In this document: one piece after another, positions 32,715-41,340 of the stretch
Numbering within the stretch: the first letter of the stretch is position 1
Layout of the letters: each line of letters opens with the position of its first letter
Assembly: GCA_035063885.1 (NCBI GenBank)
Contig: JAPSFM010000016.1
Span: 1-64,000, forward strand
DNA: 64,000 nucleotides
Direction: 5' to 3'
DNA from: CAADGY01 sp900696665
GTDB lineage: Bacteria > Acidobacteriota > Terriglobia > Bryobacterales > Bryobacteraceae
Program-made: the position numbers and the translations under genes
The notes under the pieces: generated by a model
Seen by the model: only the letters and a program-made list of their open reading frames with translations
Told to the model about the DNA's origin: nothing
Database searches by the model: none

Positions 32715-33497
32715 ATGCCGGTGCCGCCCATACCTCCGCCTTTGGAGCAATTCGGCCAACGTCCGTTCTCGTTTTATCCTCCGCTGTTGAATGTGGACCA
32801 TAACGAGTGGCGGTTTCAGCGCTCCACATGGTCCGAGATCCTGGTAAGGAACACTGCGTCGGGCGACGAAGTCTGGATTCCGCGGCGTTACCTTGGCGAG
32901 ATTTCCAGAGTCGATGAGCCGGTCATGATTCTGGGGCTGTTGAAAGAGTTGGAACTCCGGGCGGGGGCGGTGTGGCCGGCTAACAAACGCGTCATCGAAA
33001 TGCCGCGCGCGGTCAATGACGTCCAGCCCGTTGCGGGAGGGACGGAACTCCCGCCGCCTGCACCCGCCGTTGGCCTTCGGTTCGAAAGCAATTCGGAATC
33101 GAGGATCAGCAAGTTGATTGGCGGAGTGCTGCTCATCGGCATTATCGCGTGCGTGGTGGTAGTGAGTCTTTTCCGGGGAGGTCCCGCCGGCACACGTGTC
33201 AACTACACGACGGTATTGCAGTCCGAGATCGGTCTGACGGCGCACGACGATTACCATGCGGTGATCCGGAAACTCGGCACGCCGTCCGACGATCACTGGC
33301 GATCGGACAAGGGCGAGTTGCAGTACCGTATCCTCAACTACCCGCAGCAGGGACTCTCCGTTATTTTGATGGGCAGCGAACGTGGCAATGCCACGTATAT
33401 CGGCGCCATGGATAAGGCCTGGAAAGTAGTTCACTCCGTGGAATTGCCTGACGGCCGGAACACAAGGCCGATGTTGATGGCCCTCAAGCGATTCTGA
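32715..33497 (+). CDS. Hypothetical single-pass membrane protein
   Basis: About 260 residues with no signal peptide. A soluble N-terminal half (WRFQRSTWSEILVRNTASGD, WIPRRYLGEISRVDEPV) is followed by one membrane helix (LIGGVLLIGIIACVVVVSLF, about residues 135-155) and an extracytoplasmic tail of about 105 residues with LGTPSDDHWRSDKGELQYRI and LSVILMGSE, reminiscent of small lipoprotein-like propeller or SmpA-type folds. I do not recognise the family. The ATG at 32715 was preferred over an earlier in-frame start because conserved-looking sequence begins there. It precedes cstA by about 48 bases on the same strand. Confidence 0.7.
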   Translation: MPVPPIPPPLEQFGQRPFSFYPPLLNVDHNEWRFQRSTWSEILVRNTASGDEVWIPRRYLGEISRVDEPVMILGLLKELELRAGAVWPANKRVIEMPRAVNDVQPVAGGTELPPPAPAVGLRFESNSESRISKLIGGVLLIGIIACVVVVSLFRGGPAGTRVNYTTVLQSEIGLTAHDDYHAVIRKLGTPSDDHWRSDKGELQYRILNYPQQGLSVILMGSERGNATYIGAMDKAWKVVHSVELPDGRNTRPMLMALKRF

Positions 33498-33545
33498 AGC
33501 ACCGGGCGGACGCTCTCCTCCGCGCTTCGATAGAATTCATTCCTT

Positions 33546-35612
33546 ATGAAAAAATTCGTTGGGCATCTGATCTGGGCCGGTATTGCCGTGGCCGGAGCGC
33601 TCGCGTTCGGCGCCATTGCGCTCGAGCGGGGGGAGCCGATTAACAGCATTTGGCTGGTGGCCGCAGCCGCTTGCACTTACCTGGTGGGGTTCCGGTTTTA
33701 CGCCAAGTTCATTGCGGCCAAGGTGATGCTGCTCGATAATGCACGCGCCACGCCCGCGGAACGCCTCCGGAATGGCCACGACTTCGAGCCGACGAACAAG
33801 TGGATCCTGTTCGGCCATCATTTTGCCGCCATTGCGGGACCTGGTCCGCTGGTGGGCCCCACGCTGGCGGCGCAGTTCGGATACCTGCCCGGCACGCTGT
33901 GGATCATTGTGGGCGCGGTGTTGGGGGGAGCGGTTCAGGACTTCATCATTCTGTTCGCATCCATGCGGCGCGACGGCAAGTCCTTGGGCGAGATGGCCCG
34001 CGAAGAGATCGGGAAGGTGGGGGGCATCACAGCGCTGCTTACCGTGCTTCTCATCATGGTCATTCTTCTGGCTGTGATCGCACTGGTGGTGGTGAATGCG
34101 CTGCGAGGGAGTCCGTGGGGCACGTTTACCATTGCCGCCACCATGCCCATCGCCGTGTTTATGGGCTTATACCTGCGCTATTGGCGGCCGGGAAAGGTCC
34201 TGGAAGTTTCCATATTGGGCTTCGTTCTGGTTGTCGCCAGCATTTTCGGGGGACAGGCGGTGGCCCATTCGGATGCTCTGGCGCCCTGGTTCACGCTTTC
34301 GGGGATGGCTCTCGCGGTCGCTGTGATCGTCTATGGATTCCTGGCGAGTGCGCTGCCGGTGTGGCTGTTGCTCGCCCCGCGCGATTACCTCAGCACGTTC
34401 GTAAAGCTGGGTGTGGTGATGATGCTTGCGATAGGAATCGTGTTTGTCCGGCCGGACCTGCAATTGCCCGCGTTCACGCAATTCGTGGACGGCACGGGGC
34501 CGATTTTTGCCGGCAAAATATTCCCGTTCTGCTTCATTACCATCGCCTGCGGCGCCATCTCGGGATTTCACTCGCTGATCTCGTCAGGCACCACCCCGAA
34601 AATGATCGCAAAGGAATGGCATGCGTGGCCGGTCGGCTACGGCTCGATGCTGCTCGAAGGGTTTGTGGCGATTATGGCCATGATTGCCGCCTGTGTGTTG
34701 CAGCCGGGAGTGTACTTTGCCGTGAATGCACCGGCGGGCATCGTCGGCGCGACTCCGGAAGCGGCGGTCCAAACCATCACCTCCTGGGGCTACCCGGTCA
34801 CAGCGGACCAGATGGAGTCCCTCGCCCGCGATGTGGGTGAGCAGACGCTGATGCATCGCACGGGCGGGGCGCCCTCGCTTGCCCTCGGTATGGCGCATAT
34901 CTTCGCACGCAGCGGCGGAGGGCAGGCGATCCTGGGCTTCTGGTATCACTTCGCCATCATGTTTGAGGCGCTGTTCATTCTCACGATTATCGATGCCGGA
35001 ACGCGCGTCGGGAGGTTCATGCTGCAAGATCTTCTCGGCAGCGTGTATGCGCCGCTGGGCCGGACTAGTTGGATGCCCGGCGTCATCGGCGCGAGCGCGG
35101 CCATCGTTCTCGCGTGGGGCTACTTTCTGGTTCAGGGAGTGCGGGATCCTCTGGGGGGCATCAACTCACTGTGGCCGCTGTTCGGGATCGCCAATCAATT
35201 GCTGGCTGCCATCGCACTCTGCGTCGCGACAACGATTCTGTTAAAGATGCATGGGTTGAAGTACATCTGGATCACGTGCGTGCCGCTGGTCTGGCTGGTG
35301 GTGGTGACGTACGCGGCAGCATGGCAGAAGATCTTTTCGCCAGTGCCGAGGATCGGCTTCCTTGCGCAGGCAGCGCAATTGGAGAGTGCGCTCGCCAGCG
35401 GAGAAATCGTGGCGGCCCGGATCGCCGAGACACAGGCGCGGATTTTCAACGAGCGGCTGGACGCGGCGGTCTGCGGGATTTTTCTGGTGCTGGTGACAAC
35501 GATTCTTCTGGATTCGATCCGGGTCTGGGTAGGTATTCTGCGCGGTACCAGGGACGCTACCATTCACGAGGCGCCTTACGTACCGTCGGCGCTAAGGGCG
35601 GAGGAGATATGA
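33546..35612 (+). CDS. cstA: Carbon starvation protein A, pyruvate/peptide transporter
   Basis: A 688-residue polytopic transporter. Diagnostic segments include VGFRFYAKFIAAKVMLLD, FEPTNKWILFGHHFAAIAGPGPLVGP, LGGAVQDFIILFASMRRDGKSLGEMAREEIG and GISGFHSLISSGTTPKMI-like sequence around residue 340. CstA-family proteins import pyruvate or peptides during carbon limitation and need the small YbdD partner. The stop overlaps the start of the ybdD-like gene (ATGA), supporting coupled expression. Length is normal for the family and no helices appear to be missing. Confidence 0.95.
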   Translation: MKKFVGHLIWAGIAVAGALAFGAIALERGEPINSIWLVAAAACTYLVGFRFYAKFIAAKVMLLDNARATPAERLRNGHDFEPTNKWILFGHHFAAIAGPGPLVGPTLAAQFGYLPGTLWIIVGAVLGGAVQDFIILFASMRRDGKSLGEMAREEIGKVGGITALLTVLLIMVILLAVIALVVVNALRGSPWGTFTIAATMPIAVFMGLYLRYWRPGKVLEVSILGFVLVVASIFGGQAVAHSDALAPWFTLSGMALAVAVIVYGFLASALPVWLLLAPRDYLSTFVKLGVVMMLAIGIVFVRPDLQLPAFTQFVDGTGPIFAGKIFPFCFITIACGAISGFHSLISSGTTPKMIAKEWHAWPVGYGSMLLEGFVAIMAMIAACVLQPGVYFAVNAPAGIVGATPEAAVQTITSWGYPVTADQMESLARDVGEQTLMHRTGGAPSLALGMAHIFARSGGGQAILGFWYHFAIMFEALFILTIIDAGTRVGRFMLQDLLGSVYAPLGRTSWMPGVIGASAAIVLAWGYFLVQGVRDPLGGINSLWPLFGIANQLLAAIALCVATTILLKMHGLKYIWITCVPLVWLVVVTYAAAWQKIFSPVPRIGFLAQAAQLESALASGEIVAARIAETQARIFNERLDAAVCGIFLVLVTTILLDSIRVWVGILRGTRDATIHEAPYVPSALRAEEI

Positions 35613-35785
35613 AAACGGTTCGCGCCGTCGCCCGCTTTCTGTTGTGCCTGATGAAAGAGATCTGCGACGAAAATGCATATGAGCGGCACCTGGCCACCCA
35701 CGGGCGGCGCCATTCTCCGGAGGAGTGGCGGCGGTTTTCAGACCATCATCTTCGTGCGAAATACCAGCGGAGTAAGTGCTGTTAA
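35609..35785 (+). CDS. YbdD/YjiX family small protein, CstA partner
   Basis: A 58-residue protein starting MKTVRAVARFLLCLMKEICD and ending KYQRSKCC. The DENAYERHLATHG and HSPEEWRRFSDHHLRAKY segments and the terminal Cys-Cys match the YbdD/DUF466 family. In Escherichia coli YbdD is required together with CstA or BtsT for pyruvate uptake. The ATG at 35609 overlaps the cstA stop by four bases and has GGAGG-like sequence (GGAGGAG at 35601-35606 region) just upstream, at the end of cstA. Identification rests on position, length and the conserved tail. Confidence 0.88.
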   Translation: MKTVRAVARFLLCLMKEICDENAYERHLATHGRRHSPEEWRRFSDHHLRAKYQRSKCC

Positions 35786-35850
35786 CCGTTTCGAGACGTC
35801 GTCTTTTACAGGCGCACGGCCGCTCGCGGTTCTGTTATTCTGATGAACGG

Positions 35851-37266
35851 ATGTTCGCCCCGCACCATCGCAAGGTCAAGATTCTATTCGGACTTTCCGA
35901 TGTCTTGCTGACGGCTCTTGCCTTTGAGGCAGCCTACCAGACGCGCGTGTGGATGCAACTGGAGAGGGTTTTCTTCCTGACCGTCCCCACCAAGACGCTT
36001 CTGTTAGGTTTTTGCGCGCTGGTTTGGGTGTTGCTGGGCTTTTGGTTCGAGGTGTACAACAAGCTCGATTCAGCGCATCCGCGGACGATCCTGCGGGACA
36101 CGTTCCGGCAGTGTACCACCGGCTTTGTCGCCGTCGTTGTTTTTCAGTTCATGCTGCGGCTGGATTTGAGCCGTCCGTTTCTGGGCCTGTTCGCGGTGTA
36201 TAGCTGGATTTTGCTCTGTTTGTTCCGGCTGTATGCGGGGCAGCTTGTCGGTGCTATCCGGCGGGAATTCGGGGCTCCCCATTACGTGATTCTTGTGGGG
36301 CTTGGCCCGAAGGCGCGGCGTCTTGGCGAAATGCTGGAGCAATCCGCGAAATATGGCATCCGGATTCGCGGTTTTCTCAACGACACCGCCGAATCGTCGC
36401 CCCGCTATGTGAGGCTGGAGCAGGAGTATCCCGTCTACCCGTTGGAGGATCTCCCACAGCTTTTGCGGCATCAGGTGATCGACGAAGTGATCTTTGCCAT
36501 CACCCCGCAGCGGTTGGGCGAACTCGAGGAAGTGTTGTTGATGTGCGATGAGGAAGGGGTGAACACGCGCGTTCTCCTCGATTTTTTTCCGCACGTGAAC
36601 AGCGACATGCACCTGGAGCGGATCGGTCCTGCCCCCACGCTGAGCTTTTCCGCCGCTCCCGTTGATGAACTGCGCCTGTTGCTGAAGCGCGCGATCGACA
36701 TCGCGCTGGCAGCGGCAGCTTTGCTGCTTCTGTTCCCGGTCATGCTGGCTATTGCGGGTTTGATTAAACTCACGTCACCGGGTCCGGTGATTTTCCGCCA
36801 GGAACGCTGCGGGTTGAACGGACGGCGTTTCGTCTTTTACAAGTTCCGGTCCATGTGCGACCGTGCTGACGAAATGAAATTCGCGCTGAGGCACCTGAAT
36901 CAAAAGACCACTGCCTTCAAAATTCCCAACGACCCCCGGCTGACGCCGCTGGGCCGTTACCTGCGCCGTTTCTCGATTGACGAATGGCCGCAGTTGTGGA
37001 ACGTACTGAAAGGCGATATGTCCATCGTAGGCCCCCGCCCGGCGGTGCCGGAAGAGGTGCGGGAATACAAGCGCTGGCAGCGCAGGCGCCTGCGCATGCG
37101 GCCCGGGCTCACCTGTCTGTGGGCCGTCAGCGGCCGCGACGCGCTGGACTTCGAAACCTGGATGAAACTGGATATGCAGTATATCGACAGTTGGTCGCTA
37201 TCGCTCGATTGGAAAATCATTCTTCGTACGATTCCCCGGGTGTTGACCGGGAAGGGAGCTTATTAA
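35851..37266 (+). CDS. Exopolysaccharide polyprenyl-phosphate glycosylphosphotransferase (WcaJ/WbaP-like)
   Basis: About 471 residues. Four N-terminal membrane helices (for example LLLGFCALVWVLLGFWF and GLFAVYSWILLCLF) lead to a Rossmann-like CoA-binding_3 domain (YVILVGLGPKARRLGEML, GIRIRGFLND). The C-terminal bacterial sugar transferase domain follows: SPGPVIFRQERCGLNGRRF, FYKFRSMCDRADEMK, LRRFSIDEWPQLWNVLKGD, SIVGPRP and RMRPGLTCLWAVSGR. The enzyme attaches the first sugar-1-phosphate to undecaprenyl phosphate at the inner membrane. No other polysaccharide genes are adjacent, which is unusual. The ATG at 35851 is preferred. It is followed three bases later by the PRTase-like gene. Confidence 0.93.
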   Translation: MFAPHHRKVKILFGLSDVLLTALAFEAAYQTRVWMQLERVFFLTVPTKTLLLGFCALVWVLLGFWFEVYNKLDSAHPRTILRDTFRQCTTGFVAVVVFQFMLRLDLSRPFLGLFAVYSWILLCLFRLYAGQLVGAIRREFGAPHYVILVGLGPKARRLGEMLEQSAKYGIRIRGFLNDTAESSPRYVRLEQEYPVYPLEDLPQLLRHQVIDEVIFAITPQRLGELEEVLLMCDEEGVNTRVLLDFFPHVNSDMHLERIGPAPTLSFSAAPVDELRLLLKRAIDIALAAAALLLLFPVMLAIAGLIKLTSPGPVIFRQERCGLNGRRFVFYKFRSMCDRADEMKFALRHLNQKTTAFKIPNDPRLTPLGRYLRRFSIDEWPQLWNVLKGDMSIVGPRPAVPEEVREYKRWQRRRLRMRPGLTCLWAVSGRDALDFETWMKLDMQYIDSWSLSLDWKIILRTIPRVLTGKGAY

Positions 37267-37269
37267 GCT

Positions 37270-37884
37270 ATGCATCTCGTCCCCTCGCAGGACGATGTTG
37301 TTACGGTGTTCCAGGAGACTGGCGCGTTGCGCCAGGGCCATTTCGAATACCCGAACGGACTTCATTCCAACGAATATCTTCAAGTGGCGCTCGCCATGCG
37401 CTATTTTCAGTACGCCAAGACGCTCAGCGTGGGTCTTAGCAGGCTGCTCCGGGCGAATCCGGAAATCCGGGCGATGATTCCGGAGCTTTCGATTGTGGCG
37501 CCGGCCACCGGAGGGCTGCCCGTGGCGTATGGTGTTTCGGAGGCTTTGCGAGCGGCGCAGGTGTACTGGGCCGAGCGTGAAAACGAGAATGAGCCGTTGC
37601 GTTTTCGCCAGTATCTGAAACAGATGCCCGGAGAGAAGGTGCTGCTGGTAGACGATATTCTCCGGTCGGGCCGCAGACTGACGGAACTGAAGACGCTGGT
37701 AGAATCGAACGGCGCAGAGGTCGTCGGGCTGGCAGTCGTGATCTATCAGCCGAACCCGAAGACACCCAGCTTCGATCCTCTGCCGTTTTACTATCTGGCC
37801 AAACTCGATACGCATTATGCGATCGACGCGTCTTCCTGCGATTTGTGCAAACGCGGAGTTCCTCTGGAACAGGTCTGGATCTGA
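37270..37884 (+). CDS. Orotate phosphoribosyltransferase-like PRTase
   Basis: A 204-residue type I phosphoribosyltransferase. The PRPP-binding loop is VLLVDDILRSGRRLTEL, with the two acidic residues intact; the opening FQETGALRQGHFEYPNGLHSNEYLQVALAM is typical of orotate PRTases, and SIVAPATGGLPVAYGVSEAL supplies the PPi loop. Classic PyrE catalyses orotate to OMP; the C-terminal cysteines (SSCDLCKRG) are unusual for PyrE and may bind metal. A related purine-type specificity is possible. It starts three bases after the glycosylphosphotransferase, and a hairpin with a T-rich tail closes the unit. Confidence 0.82.
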   Translation: MHLVPSQDDVVTVFQETGALRQGHFEYPNGLHSNEYLQVALAMRYFQYAKTLSVGLSRLLRANPEIRAMIPELSIVAPATGGLPVAYGVSEALRAAQVYWAERENENEPLRFRQYLKQMPGEKVLLVDDILRSGRRLTELKTLVESNGAEVVGLAVVIYQPNPKTPSFDPLPFYYLAKLDTHYAIDASSCDLCKRGVPLEQVWI

Positions 37885-37891
37885 GCGATAG

Positions 37892-37911
37892 ACCGCTCAA
37901 CGGTGAGCGGT
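37892..37911 (+). terminator. Rho-independent terminator candidate
   Basis: ACCGCTCA and TGAGCGGT form a perfect 8-bp stem around the loop ACGG. Downstream, after GGCA, comes the T-rich TTGTTTTT (37916-37923). It lies eight bases after the PRTase stop and would end the cstA-ybdD-transferase-PRTase transcript. It overlaps the last codons of the convergent DUF2892 gene. Confidence 0.6.
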
Positions 37912-38124
37912 GGCATTGTTTTTCAGGTCGTGCGTGCAGGACCTGGCGCCCAGCTTCTGGAGTAGCGTCATCATCGGACACCAGTTGCTGAACGCTGACT
38001 GAAGCAGGTTCAATCCAACAAAAGCGGTGAACAGGAACCAGCCGGGGTGAACCCAATAGCCAAGGGCCACGCTCGCCAGGACGAAGGCGCCGGCAATCAT
38101 TCGCAAATAACGATCTATAGTCAT
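37897..38124 (-). CDS. DUF2892 (YgaP-like) small membrane protein
   Basis: A 75-residue protein with two membrane helices (YLRMIAGAFVLASVALGYWV and WFLFTAFVGLNLLQSAFSNW) followed by the conserved Cys-Pro-Met of NWCPMMTLLQKLG and a second Cys. This matches the DUF2892 membrane segment found alone or fused to rhodanese domains in YgaP. The role may be in sulfur or thiol handling near the membrane. It lies 12 bases after the RND permease on the same strand, so it is probably the last gene of the efflux operon. Its last few codons lie in the terminator hairpin of the convergent gene. Confidence 0.85.
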   Translation of the reverse strand: MTIDRYLRMIAGAFVLASVALGYWVHPGWFLFTAFVGLNLLQSAFSNWCPMMTLLQKLGARSCTHDLKNNATAHR

Positions 38125-38136
38125 GGATAAGCCTCT

Positions 38137-41100
38137 TTAATGTGTTAGAAGGGAGGTTGGTGCAGCCGGCCCGGCCGGTGCCGTCTGCCTGCGATGGATC
38201 ACGTAATAGACAATGGGGACGGTCATGCGCGACAGCAGCAGAGAAGCGATTTCGCCCGCCATTAGCGAGATGGCTAACCCCTGAAAGATCGGGTCGAAAA
38301 GGATGACCGTGGCGCCCACGACGACCGCGCTTGCCGTAAGCATCATCGGCCTGAATCGAACTGCGCCGGCGTCGATCACCGCCTGATCGAGCGGCATGCC
38401 CTCCTTCAGCCGCAGTTCGACGAAATCGACGAGGATAATGGAGTTCCTGACCACGATTCCGGCGCCGGCAATGAAGCCGATCATGGAAGTGGCCGTGAAA
38501 AAGGCGTTCATCATCCCGTGTGCGGGCAGGATACCCACCAGCGAAAACGGAATGGCGGCCATGATGACCAGCGGTGTTATGAACGACTGGAACCAGCCCA
38601 CCACCAGGACGTAGATCAGAACCAGCACCGCGGCGAATGCTAATCCGAGGTCCCTGAAAACCTCATAGGTGATATGCCATTCGCCGTCCCATTTCATCGC
38701 GTACCGGGAATCGTCGAAAGGCTGGCTGGCCGTGTGCTGTTCGACCGAATAACCTTCCGGCAGCTTGATGCCGGCGATCTTCGGGCCAAGCGCGAGGATC
38801 GCGTACACGGGGCTCTCCATCGCGCCCGCCACATCGGCCGTCACATAGGTGACCGGCATCAGGTTCTTGTGGTAGATGCTCTTGTCCGCGATGGCGGGCT
38901 CGATGCTCACCAATTCCCGAAGCGGCACCAGTTGACCCATGCCGCCGCGCACCTTGAGGTTCTGAATGCGTCCGATGTCGGAGCGCGTGGCCCGGTCGAG
39001 CCGCACACGAAGCAGGACGTCTTCCTTCGCGTCCGCGTTATGCAGCAGCCCCGCCGCTTCACCGGCGGCGGCGATACGCAGTGTGCGGGCGATATCGTCT
39101 TCGGTAATGCCGTTAAGCGCGGCTTTACGTTCGTCGATGACGATACGGTTCTTCTGCTGGTCGTCCTCCACGTACCAGTCGACATCCACCACGCCCTCGG
39201 TCTGGTCGAAAAGATCCCGGATCTGGCGCGCGATGCGCATTTGACCTTCGGTCGAAGGACCGTAGACCTCGGCCACCAGCGTTTGCAGAACAGGCGGGCC
39301 GGGAGGCACCTCAGCCACTTTGATGCGTGCTCCGTAGCGCGCGGCAATCGGTTGCAGATCGTTGCGAACGAGTTTGGCGATATCGTGGCTTTGCAGGTCG
39401 CGCTTGTGTTTCGGCAACAGGTTCACCTGGATGTCGGCGACATTCGCGCCGGCCCGCAAATAATAATGGCGCACGAGACCGTTGAAGTTGTAGGGCGACG
39501 CCGTGCCGGCGTAGGTTTGAATATCGGTCACCTCCGGCCGCTCCTGCACTTTTTCGGCGAGCCGGCGAGTTACGTCCGCCGTCTCCTCGAGCGTAGTACC
39601 CTCCGGCATGTCCACAATCACCTGGAATTCGCTCTTGTTGTCGAACGGCAGCATCTTCACTTGAACAAACCGGATATAGACGAGGGATATCGACCCGAGC
39701 AGCAGAATGGTCACCAGGCCTAGAAAGCTCCAGGTGAGAACGGGCCGGTGCAACACATTCCCCATGAACACCCGGTAGAGCCGCGTGGCGCGATCTTCGG
39801 TCTCGTGTGCTCCGCTAGCCGACGGCTTTAACAACCGGATAGCGGCCCAGGGCGTCACCAGAAAAGCAACGATCAGGGAAAACACCATTGCCGCGGAGGC
39901 GCCAATCGGGATCGGCCGCATATAGGGCCCCATCAGCCCGCCCACGAATGCCATGGGGAGGATCGCGGCGATTACCGTCAGTGTCGCCAGAATCGTCGGA
40001 TTCCCGACTTCGTCCACTGCCTTCACCGCGACCTCACCAAGCGGTTTGCTATGGTTTTCGGGTAAGCGCGCGTGGCGTACGATGTTCTCCACCACGACGA
40101 TTGCGTCGTCGACCAGAATGCCGATGGAAAAGATGAGCGCGAAGAGCGTAATGCGGTTGAGGGTGTAGCCGTAGAGATAGAAAACCGTAAGTGTCAACGC
40201 CAGCGTGACGGGGATGGCTACAAAGACAATGAGCGATTCGCGAATACCCAGGGTGAATCCGATGAGCAGGCTGACCGATACCACGGCGATGGCCATGTGG
40301 AACAGAAGCTCGTTCGATTTTTCGGCCGCGGTTTCGCCGTAGTGGCGCGTGATGCTGAGTTCCACCTCCGATGGGATGACGTTTCCCTTTAGCGTCTCGA
40401 CGCGGCGCAGCACATTGCCTGCGATCTCGATGGCATTCGTGCCTTTTCGTTTGGAGACAGCGATGGTCACCGCGGGATAAAAGGCGCCGTTCGACGCGTA
40501 ATGAACATATTGCGATGGCTCTTCGCCGCCATCGACAACTTCGGCGACATCGCGCAGGAAGACCGGCCTTTGGTTCGCCACACCCACAACCACATTCCGG
40601 ACGTCTTCGGCGGATTGAAGAAATTCGCCGGTTTCGAGCAGCAGTTCACGGTTTCCCGTGGAGTAACGCCCGGATTCGACACGGCGATTGGAAGCTCCCA
40701 GCGCCACCACAATCTGAACCGGAGTCATCGAATAGGCGGATAGCTTAGCTTCATCCAGCACTATGCGAATCTCGCGGCGTTCTCCGCCGATGAGATTGAC
40801 AACAGAGACATCGTTCACCTGGCTGATGGCGTCGTCCACCTGCGCGGCCACCTGGCGGAGTTCGAAGCCGCTATAGCGGCGGCTCCAGAGCGTCAGCGCG
40901 AGAATGGGCACGTCGTCAATGGATCGCGGTTTAATGAGCGGCTGTGTAGCGCCCGGTGGGATCCGGTCGAAGTTGGAATACATCTTCTGGTTGAGCATGA
41001 CGATGCTCTTCTCTTCGTCCTCGCCCACCCTGAAACGCACGATCGCCAGCGCTCCGCCGGGACTGGACGTGGAGTAGATGTATTCGACGCCGGGAATTTC

Positions 41101-41340
41101 CCAAAGCAGCTTCTCCATCGGCCTGGTGACACGCTCCTCCACCTCCTTTGCGGAAGCGCCGGGCATTCCGACAAAGATGTCGATCATGGGAACGATGATT
41201 TGGGGCTCTTCCTCCCGCGGTAGTTTCCAAACCGAAAAAGCGCCGAGGAGGACGGACGCCACGATGAACAGCGGCGTCAGCTTGGATTCCATCCAAAGGC
41301 GCGCAAACCTGCCGGCCACGCCGAGCTTGGAGGAGTTCAC
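38137..41340 (-). CDS. RND efflux pump permease
   Basis: A 1067-residue AcrB/CzcA-superfamily inner-membrane proton antiporter with 12 predicted helices and two large periplasmic loops. The proton-relay pair in TM4 is visible in FSIGILVDDAIVVVEN. Other hallmarks are EEPQIIVPMIDIFVGMPGAS near the N-terminus, PGVEYIYSTSSPGGA, LPFDNKSEFQVIVDMPEGTT and the second-half GAGIVVRNSIILVDFVELR. It more resembles the hydrophobe/unknown-substrate CzcA-like group than multidrug AcrB. Start codon overlaps the adaptor stop (ATGA). With adaptor and TolC it makes a complete tripartite pump; the substrate is not predictable. Confidence 0.95.
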   Translation of the reverse strand: MNSSKLGVAGRFARLWMESKLTPLFIVASVLLGAFSVWKLPREEEPQIIVPMIDIFVGMPGASAKEVEERVTRPMEKLLWEIPGVEYIYSTSSPGGALAIVRFRVGEDEEKSIVMLNQKMYSNFDRIPPGATQPLIKPRSIDDVPILALTLWSRRYSGFELRQVAAQVDDAISQVNDVSVVNLIGGERREIRIVLDEAKLSAYSMTPVQIVVALGASNRRVESGRYSTGNRELLLETGEFLQSAEDVRNVVVGVANQRPVFLRDVAEVVDGGEEPSQYVHYASNGAFYPAVTIAVSKRKGTNAIEIAGNVLRRVETLKGNVIPSEVELSITRHYGETAAEKSNELLFHMAIAVVSVSLLIGFTLGIRESLIVFVAIPVTLALTLTVFYLYGYTLNRITLFALIFSIGILVDDAIVVVENIVRHARLPENHSKPLGEVAVKAVDEVGNPTILATLTVIAAILPMAFVGGLMGPYMRPIPIGASAAMVFSLIVAFLVTPWAAIRLLKPSASGAHETEDRATRLYRVFMGNVLHRPVLTWSFLGLVTILLLGSISLVYIRFVQVKMLPFDNKSEFQVIVDMPEGTTLEETADVTRRLAEKVQERPEVTDIQTYAGTASPYNFNGLVRHYYLRAGANVADIQVNLLPKHKRDLQSHDIAKLVRNDLQPIAARYGARIKVAEVPPGPPVLQTLVAEVYGPSTEGQMRIARQIRDLFDQTEGVVDVDWYVEDDQQKNRIVIDERKAALNGITEDDIARTLRIAAAGEAAGLLHNADAKEDVLLRVRLDRATRSDIGRIQNLKVRGGMGQLVPLRELVSIEPAIADKSIYHKNLMPVTYVTADVAGAMESPVYAILALGPKIAGIKLPEGYSVEQHTASQPFDDSRYAMKWDGEWHITYEVFRDLGLAFAAVLVLIYVLVVGWFQSFITPLVIMAAIPFSLVGILPAHGMMNAFFTATSMIGFIAGAGIVVRNSIILVDFVELRLKEGMPLDQAVIDAGAVRFRPMMLTASAVVVGATVILFDPIFQGLAISLMAGEIASLLLSRMTVPIVYYVIHRRQTAPAGPAAPTSLLTH

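Noticed and set aside
32379..33434. Minus-strand frame (351 codons) over DUF1080 and the membrane protein
   Set aside because: It spans two convincing genes on the opposite strand and carries no motif.
38674..39723. Plus-strand frame (349 codons) opposite the RND permease
   Set aside because: Arg/His-rich shadow of a conserved RND gene.
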